A DNA stretch of 64,000 nt from positions 59,568,094-59,632,093 of the forward strand of contig CM055101.1 in assembly GCA_029204225.1 (NCBI GenBank). Reading direction: 5' to 3'. The notes beneath the pieces were generated by a model. It did not search any database. It was not told the DNA's origin and was given only the letters and a program-made list of their open reading frames with translations. Both the position numbers and the translations under genes were made by a program. This document shows, piece by piece, positions 46,867 through 58,482 of the stretch (position 1 is the first letter of the stretch; the number at the start of each line of letters is the position of its first letter). The DNA is from Diphasiastrum complanatum (lineage: Eukaryota > Streptophyta > Lycopodiopsida > Lycopodiales > Lycopodiaceae).

Positions 46867-47536
46867 TGTTAAATTTACACAAGCTAGTTTGCATAAATTC
46901 CACTTGTAAATGACTTTGAGGCCATGATGTGGGATGTCACACATGCCAAAAGCATAGGATACCTTATTCTAAGTCAAATCATTAACCTAGCTTTGGAATG
47001 GTACTTTTGGAATGTGGCCAAAGAGTGCATAGATAGGGTAGAGAAAAAATAGGAGCTTAAAATAGCAATTTTCTCATTGTTTTTGGATCTTGAGGTATTG
47101 ACCCTAAATAGGGTGGATCAAGTGGATCTTTAGGTAATATGGTAGGGTTAGGTTGTGATGAATACATAGAAGCCCTAATATGCTCAGATCCGAGCTCTAC
47201 ATGTATAAATATGTGATGGGATTTCCATCCAATCATGAGCAAAATCGAGATTTTCCTTCTTGACTAGTTTGATCTATGATTTGATTGATGAATGCTATTG
47301 GCATATGCTTTTTTATGATCATTGAATGAGTTTGGAGTTGCAGGTACAGTACACAGGCAGCAGCAGGCCATACATTCACACGTGTGAAGAGTTTTGGAGC
47401 TAATTCATGGAGTTCAAGCCAAGATAAGCTAGGAACCAATGCATTGATTAGTAATCTAACTTCTAGATCTTGTTTGGATCTTAAGTAGGTGCTTTCTCCA
47501 TCATTTCTAGGATCAAATGGGTTTATTTTGCTGCAT
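46867..47536 (+). repeat. Copia 2: 5' LTR
   Basis: Near-identical to 50181-50860. It carries the palindrome TTCACACGTGTGAA at 47375-47388. The end is approximate because the final bases differ between copies. Confidence 0.88.
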
Positions 47537-48319
47537 CCAAAAAATGAGCTTCATTTCATGCTAGAATCATAGATTTTGATGAAATTCGAGTATCGATTGC
47601 TATCTAGACATAATCTATGATTAGTACCTTCAATCCTTGATCAATTTAAGTGAAGAGGGATCTAATGGTTTTTTATTTACAGGCTTTTTAGCTTCAAAAT
47701 CCGAGTTGTGGTCATCTCTTATCGATTGGATCAAAATAGCAAGTATTTTGCACTTTCTTCATATTGATGCTACTCGATTTGTGGAGTCAATCAGAAGGAA
47801 TAGTTTTCAATCAATCAAAAGGAAGGTAGATCGTTATCTTTGGTACTATAATAGGTCGTTCTTAGACTTATTGAGATCTTAGAAAGTCAATTTTGGGGTC
47901 AGCCCAAGATTTTGACAAGAGATCATCAAGTGAATGCAATTCTAATCAAGATTGTATTCAATTTTTGCTTGATAGTTTGGATTGATTATTGCATTATGAT
48001 TCAACCTGATCTTGTAGGAATGATTTGAAGAGGCATTTATGTGCATTTGATTCCTTTTGGTTCAGGTTAGGTGAATTCAATATCCTTGTGAAGTCGAGAT
48101 CAAGGAGGAGGCAATTCTAGATCCAATTTTTATGCAGATTCAAGCTAGTTTCCATTCTTGTTAAAACTAATAGATTTGATTTGGCTTAGGATCAAGTAGG
48201 ATCTTATTGAGAAGTCAAGTTTTGAGCTTTCTCAAGTCCCTAGGTAGTGGGATAGCTAGTCTTTCAATCATTTCTATTTTGTATCCATTCTTTGTGATGA
48301 AGTTCTTGTTTAGAGAAAG

Positions 48320-50167
48320 ATGGCTTCCCTGAATGCATATCTTTTCGATTCACATGATAGATTGAATGCTTCTAATTATTCAATTTGGAAGCTAAGACTG
48401 AAATCAATTCTTATTTTACAAGACTTAATGGATATAGTGAGTGGTGAAGAGGATGAGCCTATTAAATATGTGTTGAGAGTTAAGACTTAAACAAGGATCT
48501 TGCTTATATAGGAGATTCCATTAAGGAATGTGAACTTGTTCAACTAATCTTGAATGAATTAAGTGTGGATTTTGCTAACTTGGTGCAAGGCTATGCAATC
48601 ATTGGCAAGTTGCCCTCACTTGAAGATCTCCAAGGAGTCCTCATGGCCGAAGAGAGTAGGAGAACTCACATCAAGTCAAAGATGGAGAAGCTCTCCCTTA
48701 ATGATGGAGATGACAAGGCTCTTTTCACTAAGAGCAAGAGCAAATCCAAAGGCAAAGGTGCTGCAAAGGTGAAGATCAAGAAGGATCTTCAAGTCCAAGC
48801 TCGAGCAAGCCAAAGAAGGATAAGTCAAAGATCACGTGCTACTTTTGTGGCAAGATGGGGCACTGTGCCTCGGAGTGCTTCAAGCTAGAGCCAAGTGAAC
48901 CAATCACTCCAAGAAGATTATCAAGGGTAAGAATGGAGCCATTGAGGCTCACATACCAAGACAAGGGCAAGCAAGCCGAGGGTAATCCATCTTCATCCTT
49001 TGCACTCATTTCAAGTTTTGAAAAACCTTCATGTGTAGAAGATGCATTGAGTTCACAGGAATGGTTTAAAGCTATGTTAGATGAATACAATGCTTTGATG
49101 GAGAATGGCACATGGATCCTTGTTGATAGACCTCGTAAGAATGTGACTAGATGTAAATGGGTTTTTAAGCTAAAACTCAATATGGATGGAAGTGTAATCA
49201 AAGGTTAGTTGCCAAAGGATATGCTCAAGTAAAGGGCATAGATTATGAAGAAACCTTTGCACCCGTGGCCAAGATGGTCACAATACGGTTACTTCTTGCA
49301 CTTGCTTCACATTTTGGTTGGAAGCTCTTTAAAATGGATGTTTCTAATGCATTCTTAAATTAGTCAATCTAAGTATGCTTAAAGTTTGCTCAAGAGATTC
49401 AAGATGCAAGATTGCAAGCATGTACAAACACCAATGGAGCAAGATGTAAAATTGCTCAATAAAAGTGATGAAGCATCCTTTATGGACATCACTCTTTATA
49501 GGCAGCTTATAGGCTCCTTAATGTGGATCACCATAACTAGGCCTGATCTATGCTTTAGTGTGTGTAGGCTAAGTCAATATATGCAAGATCCATTAGTGAT
49601 ACATTGGAAAAGTGCTAAAAGAACCTTGAGATACATCTCGGGTACTCTAGATCATGGAATTCTCTATAGAGGAGATGTCATTGATTTGCATGCCTTTAGT
49701 GACTCGGATTTTGCAAGTGACAAAAGGGATAGGAAAGCGCCTATGCAACATTCATTGGTGGAGAAGTAATTTCTTGGTTGTCAAAGAAACAAGAAACCAT
49801 CTCACTTTCTTCAAGTGAGGCCGAGTACAAAGCTCTCACCACTACAACAAAGGAGCTACTATGGATCAAAAGGCTACTTATGGAGCTGAAAGTCATGAGT
49901 TTAGATGTTGCTCCAACTCTTTGCAATGACAACATTTCAGCCCAACACCTTGCAACCAATCTAATCTTCCATGCAAAGTCAAAACATATCGAGATCTCTC
50001 ATCATTTTGTGAGAGAAAAGGTGCAATCTAAGGAGATATCTTTGGAGCATGTGGCAAGTAATGAATGTGTTGCTGATATCCTCACTAAACCACTTCAAAG
50101 AGCTGCACTTGTGAAGTTAAGATCAGCCCTAGGGTTGATAAGCAAGTCTATGTTATCTTCAAACTAG
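48320..50167 (+). pseudogene. Copia 2: gag-RT-RNase H with large internal deletions
   Basis: The ATG at 48320 starts gag (MASLNAYLFDSHDRLNASNY, then SIWKLRLKSIL) and stops after ~55 codons. Later gag pieces occur at 48550-48830, and a zinc knuckle CYFCGKMGHCASEC is readable near 48838-48885. The next recognisable block is already the RT start (SQEWFKAMLDEYNALMENGT, then [15 protein letters not shown], ~49050-49205), so protease and integrase are deleted. [19 protein letters not shown] and [10 protein letters not shown] follow in a shifted frame, and after ~49365 the sequence jumps to KHVQTPMEQDVKLL; the part with YVDD is missing. The RT tail and RNase H (SDSDFASDKRDR, WLSKKQETISLSSSEAEYKA, FHAKSKHIEISHHFVREKVQ) end at 50167. 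Confidence 0.9.
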
Positions 50168-50180
50168 TTGTGAGGAGGAG

Positions 50181-50860
50181 TGTTAAATTTACACAAGCTA
50201 GTTTGCATAAATTCAACTTGTAAATGACTTTGAGGCCATGATGTGGGATGTCACACGTACCAAATGCATAGGAAACCTTATTCTAAGTCAAATTATTAAC
50301 CTAGATTTGGAATGGTACCTTTGGAATGTGGCCAAAGAGGGCATAGATAATAGGGTAGAGAAAAAATAGGAGCTTAAAATAGCAATTTTCTCATTGTTTT
50401 TGGATCTCGAGGTATTGACCCTAAATAGGGTGGATCAAGTGGATCTTTAGGTTAGATGTTAGGGTTAGGTTGTGATGAATACATAGAAGCCCTAATATGC
50501 TCAGATCCGAGCTCTACATGTATAAATATGTGATGGGATTTCCATCCAATCATGAGCAAAAACGAGATTTTCCTTCTTGACTAGTTTGAGTCTATGATTT
50601 GATTGATGAATGCTATTGGCATATGATTTTTTATGATCATTGAATGAGTTTGGAGTTGCAGGTACAGTACACAGGCAACAAGAAGCCATACATTCACATG
50701 TGTGAAGAGTTTTGGAGCTAATTCATGGAGTTCAAGCCAAGATAAGCTAGGAATCAATGCATTGATTAGTAATCTAGCTTCTAAATTTTGTTTGGATCTT
50801 AAGTAGGTGCTTTCTCCATCATTTCTAGGATCAAATGGGTTTATTTTGCTGCATTTTTCA
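50181..50860 (+). repeat. Copia 2: 3' LTR
   Basis: Starts TGTTAAATTTACACAAGC directly after a purine tract and ends near GCATTTTTCA. The palindromic box is changed here to TTCACATGTGTGAA. Confidence 0.9.
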
Positions 50861-52258
50861 CAATCGTCAATCTCCAATTTCTGGCTCTATTCCTCCCATT
50901 ACAAGTATCACATCTAATCCTACTCCACCCAAGAACATTTGATCTCCAAAAAATCTTCCTTTTCATACATTATTTCTTATGTTTTCACCATCGTTGCAGA
51001 CATTGCTCCTATGTTTTCTATTCTTAGAGCATCGCTTGGGATATGCTTGTTTGATGCACCTTATTGCTCCGCTCCTATCACTATTGCCACCACACTCCCA
51101 ATGTGCCTTATTCCTAAATGCCCATCAAGAATGGGAAGTATGCTGAAGCTTGTCATCTCTATACGACAAAAAATACACAATCACTAAATATGTCATAGAA
51201 GCGTGCATCTAATCATTGATACTAATCTAAGGGTGGTCTTAGCCTACACTACTTGGCAAGTTCCTAATTCAAAATGGAGTTTCCCCATTGGTCCATGAAG
51301 GAAAAATGGACCTCCCCCCCTTTTAGACTTACGTTGAGTTTCCAACATGTGGTAAATGATGTGGCATGAGACTCTCGCCACAAAGGGGCAACTCAAGCTC
51401 ATGACTTGGGAACATTGCCTAACATGTTCAAATGCCAAGGGCAACTTCAAAAAAATGGACCAGTGGTATGGCAGCGACTCAAACTGCCCAATCACATTAC
51501 AACCCTCCATTTACCACTTACCAGCCAAGTCTGAAACAGGGCTGGTCCATTGCCTTGGTGAAAGGGTGAGGCACGTGCACTTCCCGCTACTCTGAAATCG
51601 CCTTAAATGTGTCTCACTGCAAACATGTAACAAAGAAAGGTGGTGTATTGAGGATAATGAATTTGGGCAGGTCAGGGTACCCATCTTCTGTACACAGACG
51701 GTGGCAATTATGGCTCCCGGTCTTGTTCCACAGGAGGTTCATTCTTGAAACATTATTCCTTTTGAAACCACCAATGCACATATTGTTGGTAGTCGTTCCC
51801 TTGTTAACCCATTCACATTGTTCTATGTGATGATGCGTTCTTAACTCAGGACAGCCAGCCGAGCACACGTAGACTGTTCTAAGCATTCTATGTGGTGCCA
51901 GGTGGACTGCCAATCAATAGAAGCTAAAAGAATGTTGATGCTATTCTAATCATAATAGTACTCTGCCAGGCAACCTTTTATCCGCCTTTGAGGAAGTTGG
52001 AACTTGGCAAGAGAGCACTAAGAAGAGTAGCCAAGCGTGCCATAAGATTAATAGGAACTAGGCATAGAAGTCATGGTCATGACGGCCTTGATACCTGCCT
52101 CCATGGACGAAGTATGTGAACCTTTTAACGCCGTTATATCTCAAGGCCCAAAGCTTATGCATGTTGGTTGACACGTTTTACAACCATATATGTAAAGTAG
52201 ATCAAGTAACTTTCACTATAGCAACTGAATACATAATCAGCAAATGGGCTATCAAAAT
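50861..52258. other. intronic DNA without recognised genes
   Basis: Only short domain-less open frames occur. This is the 5' part of the RING-CH intron, next to the donor site. Confidence 0.45.
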
Positions 52259-52264
52259 CCTTAC

Positions 52265-52959
52265 CAATTCCCTTTCACCTTGAACCACTCCTCTGCACAC
52301 TGCCGGTGCGCCAGAGCAAGGTCATTCTTGCATGCGCAGCCTAGCTCCATTGCTTCCTGGCAATCCTGCTCTTGTTCCACTGACAGGTGACATACTCGAC
52401 AAATCTTCTCACCGCCACCATCTATTCCAACCCTTTTCTTCTCTGCCACAGATGCCTTGTAACCCTTGTCAAGATCCACATCTAGAGCTGAGCTACGAGT
52501 GTCAGAGAGTGTTGCAGGCACTGGGTCATTCTCATGAAAGGAAGAAGCTCCTTGGCATTCCACAAACTCTACACGACCTGAGCCTGGCAACTCGAGGGGA
52601 GTAAGGGATCCGTGATGCAGGATTTGAGCCGACGCAGTGTCATTCTGTGGAATTTGCAAGCAATTTTCTTTCAGTTCACAAACAGCTGAAGAACATCCTC
52701 CCAGAGCAGAGCCTCCAGCCTCCTCCTCCGAATTTGCCGACTTCATATCACCAGCATGCTCGTTAAAGCAGCAGCTCAAAGATGCAAAACCCTTTTCATT
52801 CTGTATTGCAAATGAAGGTGCTGCTGCGGAATGCAAAGGCGGAGAAGAGTGTGAATTTGCTGGCAAACGGATCTCGGGTGCTTCACGTGCATCTGTAGAA
52901 GCCTGCAGAGAACACGATCCTGCAGGCTCTACTAAAATGCGGCACTCATGCGCTTCCAT
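52265..52959 (-). CDS. RING-CH (RINGv, C4HC3) zinc-finger protein, exon 1
   Basis: Plant RINGv proteins are predicted E3 ubiquitin ligases of the MARCH type: the zinc finger recruits an E2 enzyme and a C-terminal hydrophobic segment places it at membranes. I chose the ATG at 52959 (MEAHECRILVEPAGSCSLQA): it has a purine at -3 and G at +4, and the open frame upstream to 53127 contains no ATG. Residues 1-180 are low in conserved features and Ser/Ala-rich. The zinc finger starts at ICRVCHLS (C187, C190), then C208, C210, H218 and C221, with final C234 and C237 in exon 2. The spacing C-x2-C-x17-C-x-C-x7-H-x2-C-x12-C-x2-C matches the RING-CH pattern. The exon ends GGGAATTG|GTAAGG. The predicted protein is 310 residues. 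Target substrate and exact orthologue are unknown. Confidence 0.85.
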
Positions 52960-53175
52960 TTCCACCACAATTGCTACAAAATCTCCATAGCTTAAAGCCC
53001 AACACACAATTTGATGATCCAGCGAGCGAGCTACAACGTACGCATTATGTCTAACAACATATCTACTGATGAGATAGCACTGTACTGAGCTTCCGCCATT
53101 TATTTTTCTAATATAAAAAGCAAGCAAAGTCTTATCTCTCTCACAATTCCTTGTTTCTCTTTGTATTTGTGCTTC

Positions 53176-53183
53176 ATTTTATA
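53176..53183 (-). promoter_or_regulatory. putative TATA box of the RING-CH gene
   Basis: The minus strand reads TATAAAAT about 220 bases upstream of the start codon. A transcription start some 30 bases downstream would give a 5' leader of roughly 190 bases that includes a GA-rich stretch (GTGAGAGAGATAAG). Position and sequence are plausible but unproven. Confidence 0.45.
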
Positions 53184-53189
53184 CAAACT

Positions 53190-55154
53190 TTGTGGAAAAT
53201 CAAAAAAAAAATTGCCCAAAAAAAAAAATGTGATGGTGAATTGAATTTTACTAGGCAAAAGGTGAAAGGCCCTTCCAACGGCAAAAGGACTGACTAGGGG
53301 ACGTTTCCTGTTTTTGTTTTGTTTCTTTTTTAAATTTCACACCTTCCAACATTCGAAAGGCGTTTGAAGAAAAAATTTTACCTTGAAACTTTATTTGCAC
53401 GCATTTCAACTACGGAGGTGCGTGTGCTTTCTTTGACAACAAAAGGAAACAAACTATTTGACATTTGAAAACTAATTATTTATGAAATAAGTCTTGAAAA
53501 AGATCTAAAGTGACATCATGTGGTAGAAGAGCCCTTTCTTAGGCCCTTCTAGAATGGGCCCGCCTTGTGGCTTTTGTGCATGTGAAGAGAATGGCCCTCA
53601 TGCTACCACCTTGCTAACACGACTTAGATGATGGAATGTTGCCCATCACTAAGCTTTTCCCATGATGATGGGAATTATCACCAAACTAAACATTTTCCAA
53701 AATTGTCATGTCAAGCCTCGTAAGCATCTTGGCAAGTACACTAATGGGCAAAGATTTTGAACCTGACCTCTGATTTTAAAATGCTCCCATCTATCAAAAA
53801 TTCGTCAACAAGTGTGCACACCTACAAAATGAGCTAAGGCTTAGTGAAAGTTCATATGCAATAGGAATTGTACATGTAAATTTGGCAAAGATGAAATAAA
53901 ACAAAGTTAAAGCAACAACAACAAAGGTAGACAAAAGTTCTTTTTTAATTTTTGTAAATAAAACTCTACGATTGACCAAGCCTCATTAAAGCCCTGAGAA
54001 GCACCTGATCTTTCAATGTGCTTTTATGAGATTCCTCAAAAAAAGTACTAGGAGCTTTTGGCCTTTTGCCCATAGTTTTTGTTCTATTTTTTAGATCCTA
54101 AACTGGCACCTCTACATCTTTATTTAAAAGAGCAAAACATTTTCTTTTCAAAGTTTTGAGGTTGCTAGGAATATTGCCAACTTAAGTCACTTCAAGATTT
54201 GAGGGCTGAGGTGATGAAGGTGCTCATTATCTTTGAAGTGACCTTTCTTCTGAAATTGGATCCTCTCCACTCACCCAAGATTCAACAATATAAATTATGC
54301 ATTATTTCACGCTCTACAAAGAAGTAAAAAAACTCTGTAGCATAGAAATAGGTTTTTTAAGATTGATCATCAAAAAAGTATGAAACTCACAAAATAGAAA
54401 ATTTTGGGCAAAAAGCCTTGGAAACAATTATTTTATCGAAAGGATTCCTTAGCACTTTATCCTCATAGAGATGTATTTTAAAAAAGCCTTCATCCAGATG
54501 TAGATTGCCACATTCTTATTTAAGTCCTTCAAGACCGAATAGATTTTTCATTTTCCATCATCAAACGTGAGTTGTTCAAGCAGCCTTTATCCTTGACTCT
54601 GAAATGTGCATCACCATTTTTTTAATTTTGTGGCAAGAAATAGAAAAAGCACATTGAGCTTCGTTTACACTCTTGGTGAAATAAAATATGTACTTAGCAT
54701 ACTTGTTTTTGGTAATTTCTTCACAATTTTCAAACAATCTTCGATACAACTTGAGGCATTTGAATAATCTATCTTAAACTAAGAAATGGAAATATAAAAT
54801 TTGTAAAAACAAGAAAAAGAATCTAGATTCAAAAAACCAAAATAGTTTTTTTCTAATCATGAAAAAACCTATTAAATTCATGGAAAGCTTTAAAAAGGAC
54901 CTTCTTAAACACCAAGACTGTCAAAAGTTGAGTCAAAAACATAAAAATTGATTTCACACAACATTAGCCTCATTGAATTTCTTGTTAATTGAGCATATCA
55001 TTATATTTTTTAAAAAACAAACACTTATTCTCTCATCTTTTTTGTGTATGCCAAGAATGCTTCTAGCAATGATAATCGACTTTTTTAAGCCCAAAGATGA
55101 AAGTCATGTATGCTCAGCATAAAAGAGAGTTCAAAGAGAGCTCGTGCTCTACCA
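53190..55154. other. upstream of the RING-CH gene; no gene seen
   Basis: AT-rich with many A and T runs. Open frames are short and domain-less. It presumably contains the promoter region of the RING-CH gene, but no further elements could be defined. Confidence 0.4.
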
Positions 55155-55513
55155 TGTGAAAAAATAGATCCAAAACATACTTGATGGATCTCTAAGATCT
55201 TGACCAATTTTGGATGAACATCTAGATTCAGCTACAAGATAGAAATCATCAATTTACACATGCTAGAATTGCATAAATCACTAAGATCTGATCATTAGCA
55301 CTTAAGTATAGTAAGGTGTTGTCCATGTCCATACAACAGCGGTAGCCTACTGTCCTTCACACGTGTGGATGCAAGATCAACAACAAAAATGACATCCTAC
55401 ACACTAGAAATCAAGATATCTTGAGAAATACACATGAGATGGACATAGAATCAAAAGAGAGGAATCCTCCACATAAAATGAGAATACAAAGATACTTTTT
55501 CCACGCTGGTACT
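55155..55513 (-). repeat. Copia 3: truncated 3' LTR
   Basis: Colinear with 58483-58830 of the right LTR, from TGTGAAA to the CCACG(C/T)TGGTACT block, then it breaks into RT sequence. It contains TTCACACGTGTGGA (55356-55369). Confidence 0.85.
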
Positions 55514-55925
55514 ACTTAATCTATAGTAAAAAGAATGATCATACTCACTCATCTTGAAATTTTGAGAAAGTAGAAAGATGTTAAGCTTAGCATACCAACT
55601 CCTTGGTGCTTGCTTAAGTCCATACAAACTCTTTTGTAGAAAACACACATGATTAGGCTTGCCATGTGAAATGTAGCCCTCAGGTTGCTCCATAAACACC
55701 TCCTCCTCAAGATCACCATGAATGCATTTGTGATATCCAGTTGTCATAGATCCCCTCCAAAAAGTGTTGTAAGAGATATGATCACCCAAATTCTTACCAT
55801 CTTTACCACGGGTGCAAAGGTCTCATCATAGTCAATTCCATACTCTTGAGCATATCCTTTTGCCACTGACTTTGCCTTGTACTTGTTGATTGATACATCT
55901 TGGTTTGTCTTCGCTTTGAAGAACA
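55514..55925 (-). pseudogene. Copia 3: reverse transcriptase fragment
   Basis: From high to low coordinates it reads TNQDVSINKYKAKSVAKGYA and YDETFAPVVKM. After a frame change it continues HGDLEEEVFMEQPEGYISHG, then LYGLKQAPRSWYAKLNIFLL and MSEYDHSFYYR. This matches the copia 1 RT almost residue for residue up to just before the YVDD site, which is absent, together with the rest of RT and RNase H. The upstream end joins copia 4 sequence within one open frame at ~55926. Confidence 0.85.
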
Positions 55926-57946
55926 CATTTGTATAATTCAAGTGTCCTAATCTATAACGCCAAAGTAATGCTTTATTGACAAGAATAGATGTTTTCAAGG
56001 CTTGACTAGCGTCAGAATAACGATGTGCCAATCTATATAAGTATCCATGCCTCTTGCCGAGTGCAAGGATCTTATTTGTCCCCCCCGACTCAAATTCAAC
56101 GCTATGATCTAAAGCCGTAATTCTACTTATTGATAATAGATTCGTAGAGAGTTTAGGTACATACAAAAAATTTGATAGTAGTTTGAATTGATCATGTTGG
56201 AACATCAGTTTTACAATGCCTTCACCTTCGATAGTGTGTGTACTATCATCACCAAGATGAACGAATTTCTTTATATTGTAAGGTGTGTAGGAGTGAAAAT
56301 GCTCACGATGACCATATGTTGAGTAACTCCAGAATCCAAAAACCAAGAATTATCAAATCGCGCCTTTTGGTCTTTGACCATAAATGCTCCTTTGTCCATG
56401 TCGAGTTCGGGAGATAGAGATGATATTGCGACTACATTCGCCTGTTGATCTGGTTGCTTGTTGGCATTCTTTGCTTTTAATAACCTACAATCCTAGATTC
56501 CATGATTAGTGTGTTTGCAATACTTTTGAGCCTTTGTTGACATATAGAGCATGAGATGATGAAGTTGAAGAGATGTCTTGACTTCTTCGATTGTCTCTTT
56601 GCAGCAACATAGTGATAACTCTAGTAAGAGTTAAATCTGAGTGTGTCAATATGATCATCACCCAGTTTTCATATGTAGAAGACAGACTTGAAAGCAATGT
56701 CATGATTGCATCTTGATCGTGGATGATCGATCCGACAACTGCCATCTGTTGCAAGAGATTCTTAAACCATATAGTGATCTCAAGATGTCCCATACTTCTT
56801 TTGAGGTTTGAGCTTCAGATGTGTGGCCAATCTGAGTGTTTGATATATTGAAAATAATAAGCGTGAAACCTTTACCATCCTTCAATTTTCATTTTGAGTC
56901 AGTTGTGTCATCTTCAAGCTTCACTTCGATACATGTGACAACATCCCACAACTCACTAGCGATTAGCAAGGTCTTCATCTTAGATTTCCACAAATAGTAA
57001 TTGGATCCATTCAGCTTGTCTCCGATGAAACCGGCTTTACTCTAAGAATCCATCTGGAACTTGGTCTGTCGATAAGTTGGTGACTTTAAGAATGATACCA
57101 TGTGGCGCTACAATCGGAAATCAATTATCCGATGCTGAAATTTGATACTACAAATTGAAGATTAAGAGCAAGTGTGGTCTAATAAAAATTTGATACTATG
57201 AAAAGTATATAATGATATTGCTCTGATATCATGTAGGGTATCTAATAATAGAGCTTTGATATCATGTTGGAAGAAGGAATGACGATTCAATAAGTCGAAG
57301 TCTATGAATGAACTATCGAGTGTAGCAGAATGAGCCTTCTTTCCTAGTGCATGACTACGTAGGCCTATCAATAATTGAACAAAGCTATAATGACGGAATT
57401 CACATTCAATATTTTAGCAACTAACTTTGAATGTGATTTCGTAGCCAAAAAAAATTAGAGTGCAAAGTGATTTATAGAATATTGTAGTGTTGAGATATTC
57501 AACAAATCAGACAAAACAATAAGAGATTTATCAGTTCAAATGACTATAGAGAAGCATACATTCTGATATGATATTGAACGCAATAAGAAAATAGATCTAT
57601 TCAGTAAGTAGCATGTACAAATTAGATGATGAGAGCAGGTAGTTAGCCGTAATGCGTTGTCATCCATCTAGTTAGGACTTCCCAAAAATTTACTTGCAAA
57701 GTTGTTAGGGCAAGTCTTTGGCTTCATATCAGGCAAAACAATAATTGTCATCCTTCGACTTTCGTCGAAGTCATCCGATATGTCGGAGGTTGTCCGATAT
57801 GTCGAAGCCACCTGTTGAGCAAAACCCGAGTATTTCTGCAGATTGTGTAGAAGCACGAATAAAACTGCAGAATTGGATAATGAATGGATGTAGAATAGAG
57901 ATTGATTATTCGGATGAATCACTCTTGATAGTAGAATAATCCAACA
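55926..57946 (-). mobile_element. Copia 4: 5' half of a copia element inserted in Copia 3
   Basis: An LTR of ~682 bp (57265-57946, TGTTGG...CCAACA) is followed on the minus strand by a primer-site variant TGATATCAAAGC (57253-57264). gag remains follow (57060-56500: NGSNYYLWKSKM-like start and the KEVWDILRSLYG block), then a protease-proximal and GAG-pre-integrase region (56346-55930: LLSNFLYVPKLSTNLLSISR and LWRYRLGHLNYTNVFF). Integrase, RT and the 3' LTR are missing. At 55926 it is fused in frame to the copia 3 RT. Confidence 0.75.
57265..57946 (-). repeat. Copia 4: 5' LTR
   Basis: Termini TGTTGG and CCAACA. Related to the relic at the left window edge. Outside it, the sequence from 57950 onward matches the copia 1 leader, so it interrupts copia 3. 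Confidence 0.75.
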
Positions 57947-58470
57947 CTTAACACTCTCTTGAAAATCAACAAATGAAACTCAAGAAGAAATCACAAAGAT
58001 TTGGAAACAATCTAGCCTCTCCTTTTATCTCTTCTAGCAAATCCTATCACAATAGATCTAGACACAATATGATGAACTTTTGCCAACACCTAGGATCTAA
58101 ACACACTCTTGAAAAAGTCCAGCAACTTAAAATCAAGAGACACTATCAAATTTAGGGTTCTTCCAAAAATGCAAAATATTAAATCAACCAAAAACTATAT
58201 GCAAAAGCTAGAATCTTGATACATCATCTTGTAGAATGTAACATCCACTACCATGAGCAATTTTTGTCTCCACATTCCAATAAGTGGTTTCAAAAATCAG
58301 CCTACTCCAAGTGATTTGACCTAAAATGATGCTAGGATCACGAAGATCCACTTTCTATACTTGAAAATGCATGATTTGAGCTACAAACACCTCCAGATCC
58401 ACATAGAATTTATGGTACCCTCAAATCCACCTCTAGATTTGGAAAATACTCCAAATTTGGCCTGCAACCT

Positions 58471-58482
58471 GCTCTGATATCA
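58471..58482 (-). other. Copia 3: primer binding site variant
   Basis: The minus strand reads TGATATCAGAGC directly after the LTR end TTTCACA. It differs from the usual TGGTATCAGAGC by one base. Confidence 0.85.

Larger units (their letters stand above)
46867..50860 (+). mobile_element. Copia 2: deletion-derivative Ty1/copia element in the RING-CH intron
   Basis: Two LTRs of ~670-680 bp start TGTTAAATTTACACAAGC (46867 and 50181) and end near GCTGCA(T...CA). Between them are the gag start, a zinc knuckle, the RT start and end, and RNase H, but protease, integrase and the RT catalytic core are missing. A purine-rich GTGAGGAGGAG precedes the 3' LTR. The canonical primer site is not visible after the 5' LTR. 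Flanks ACATCG (left) and CAATCG (right) are similar but not an exact duplication. The LTRs are highly similar to each other. Confidence 0.88.
40031..52264 (-). other. 12.2-kb intron of the RING-CH gene, filled with TEs
   Basis: Donor: GTAAGG on the minus strand at 52259-52264. Acceptor: TTTGGTGCAG ending at 40031. The intron length is 12,234 bp. It contains a hAT-like MITE, a CT microsatellite pair, a Penelope-like RT pseudogene, and a copia element with both LTRs. None of the open frames inside continues the RING-CH reading frame. The TE content is mostly in the opposite orientation to the gene, which reduces the risk of premature polyadenylation. Confidence 0.8.

Noticed and set aside
46861-50866. 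Target duplication ACATCG/CAATCG for copia 2
   Set aside because: The two flanks match imperfectly and the LTR end is uncertain, so I do not claim a duplication.
52332-52990. Plus-strand open frames opposite the RING-CH exon
   Set aside because: They are antisense shadows. The zinc-finger signature and splice donor are on the minus strand.
52960-53127. N-terminal extension of the RING-CH ORF to 53127
   Set aside because: The extension has no ATG (its first codon is TTG) and reads as 5' UTR. The ATG at 52959 is the first in frame.
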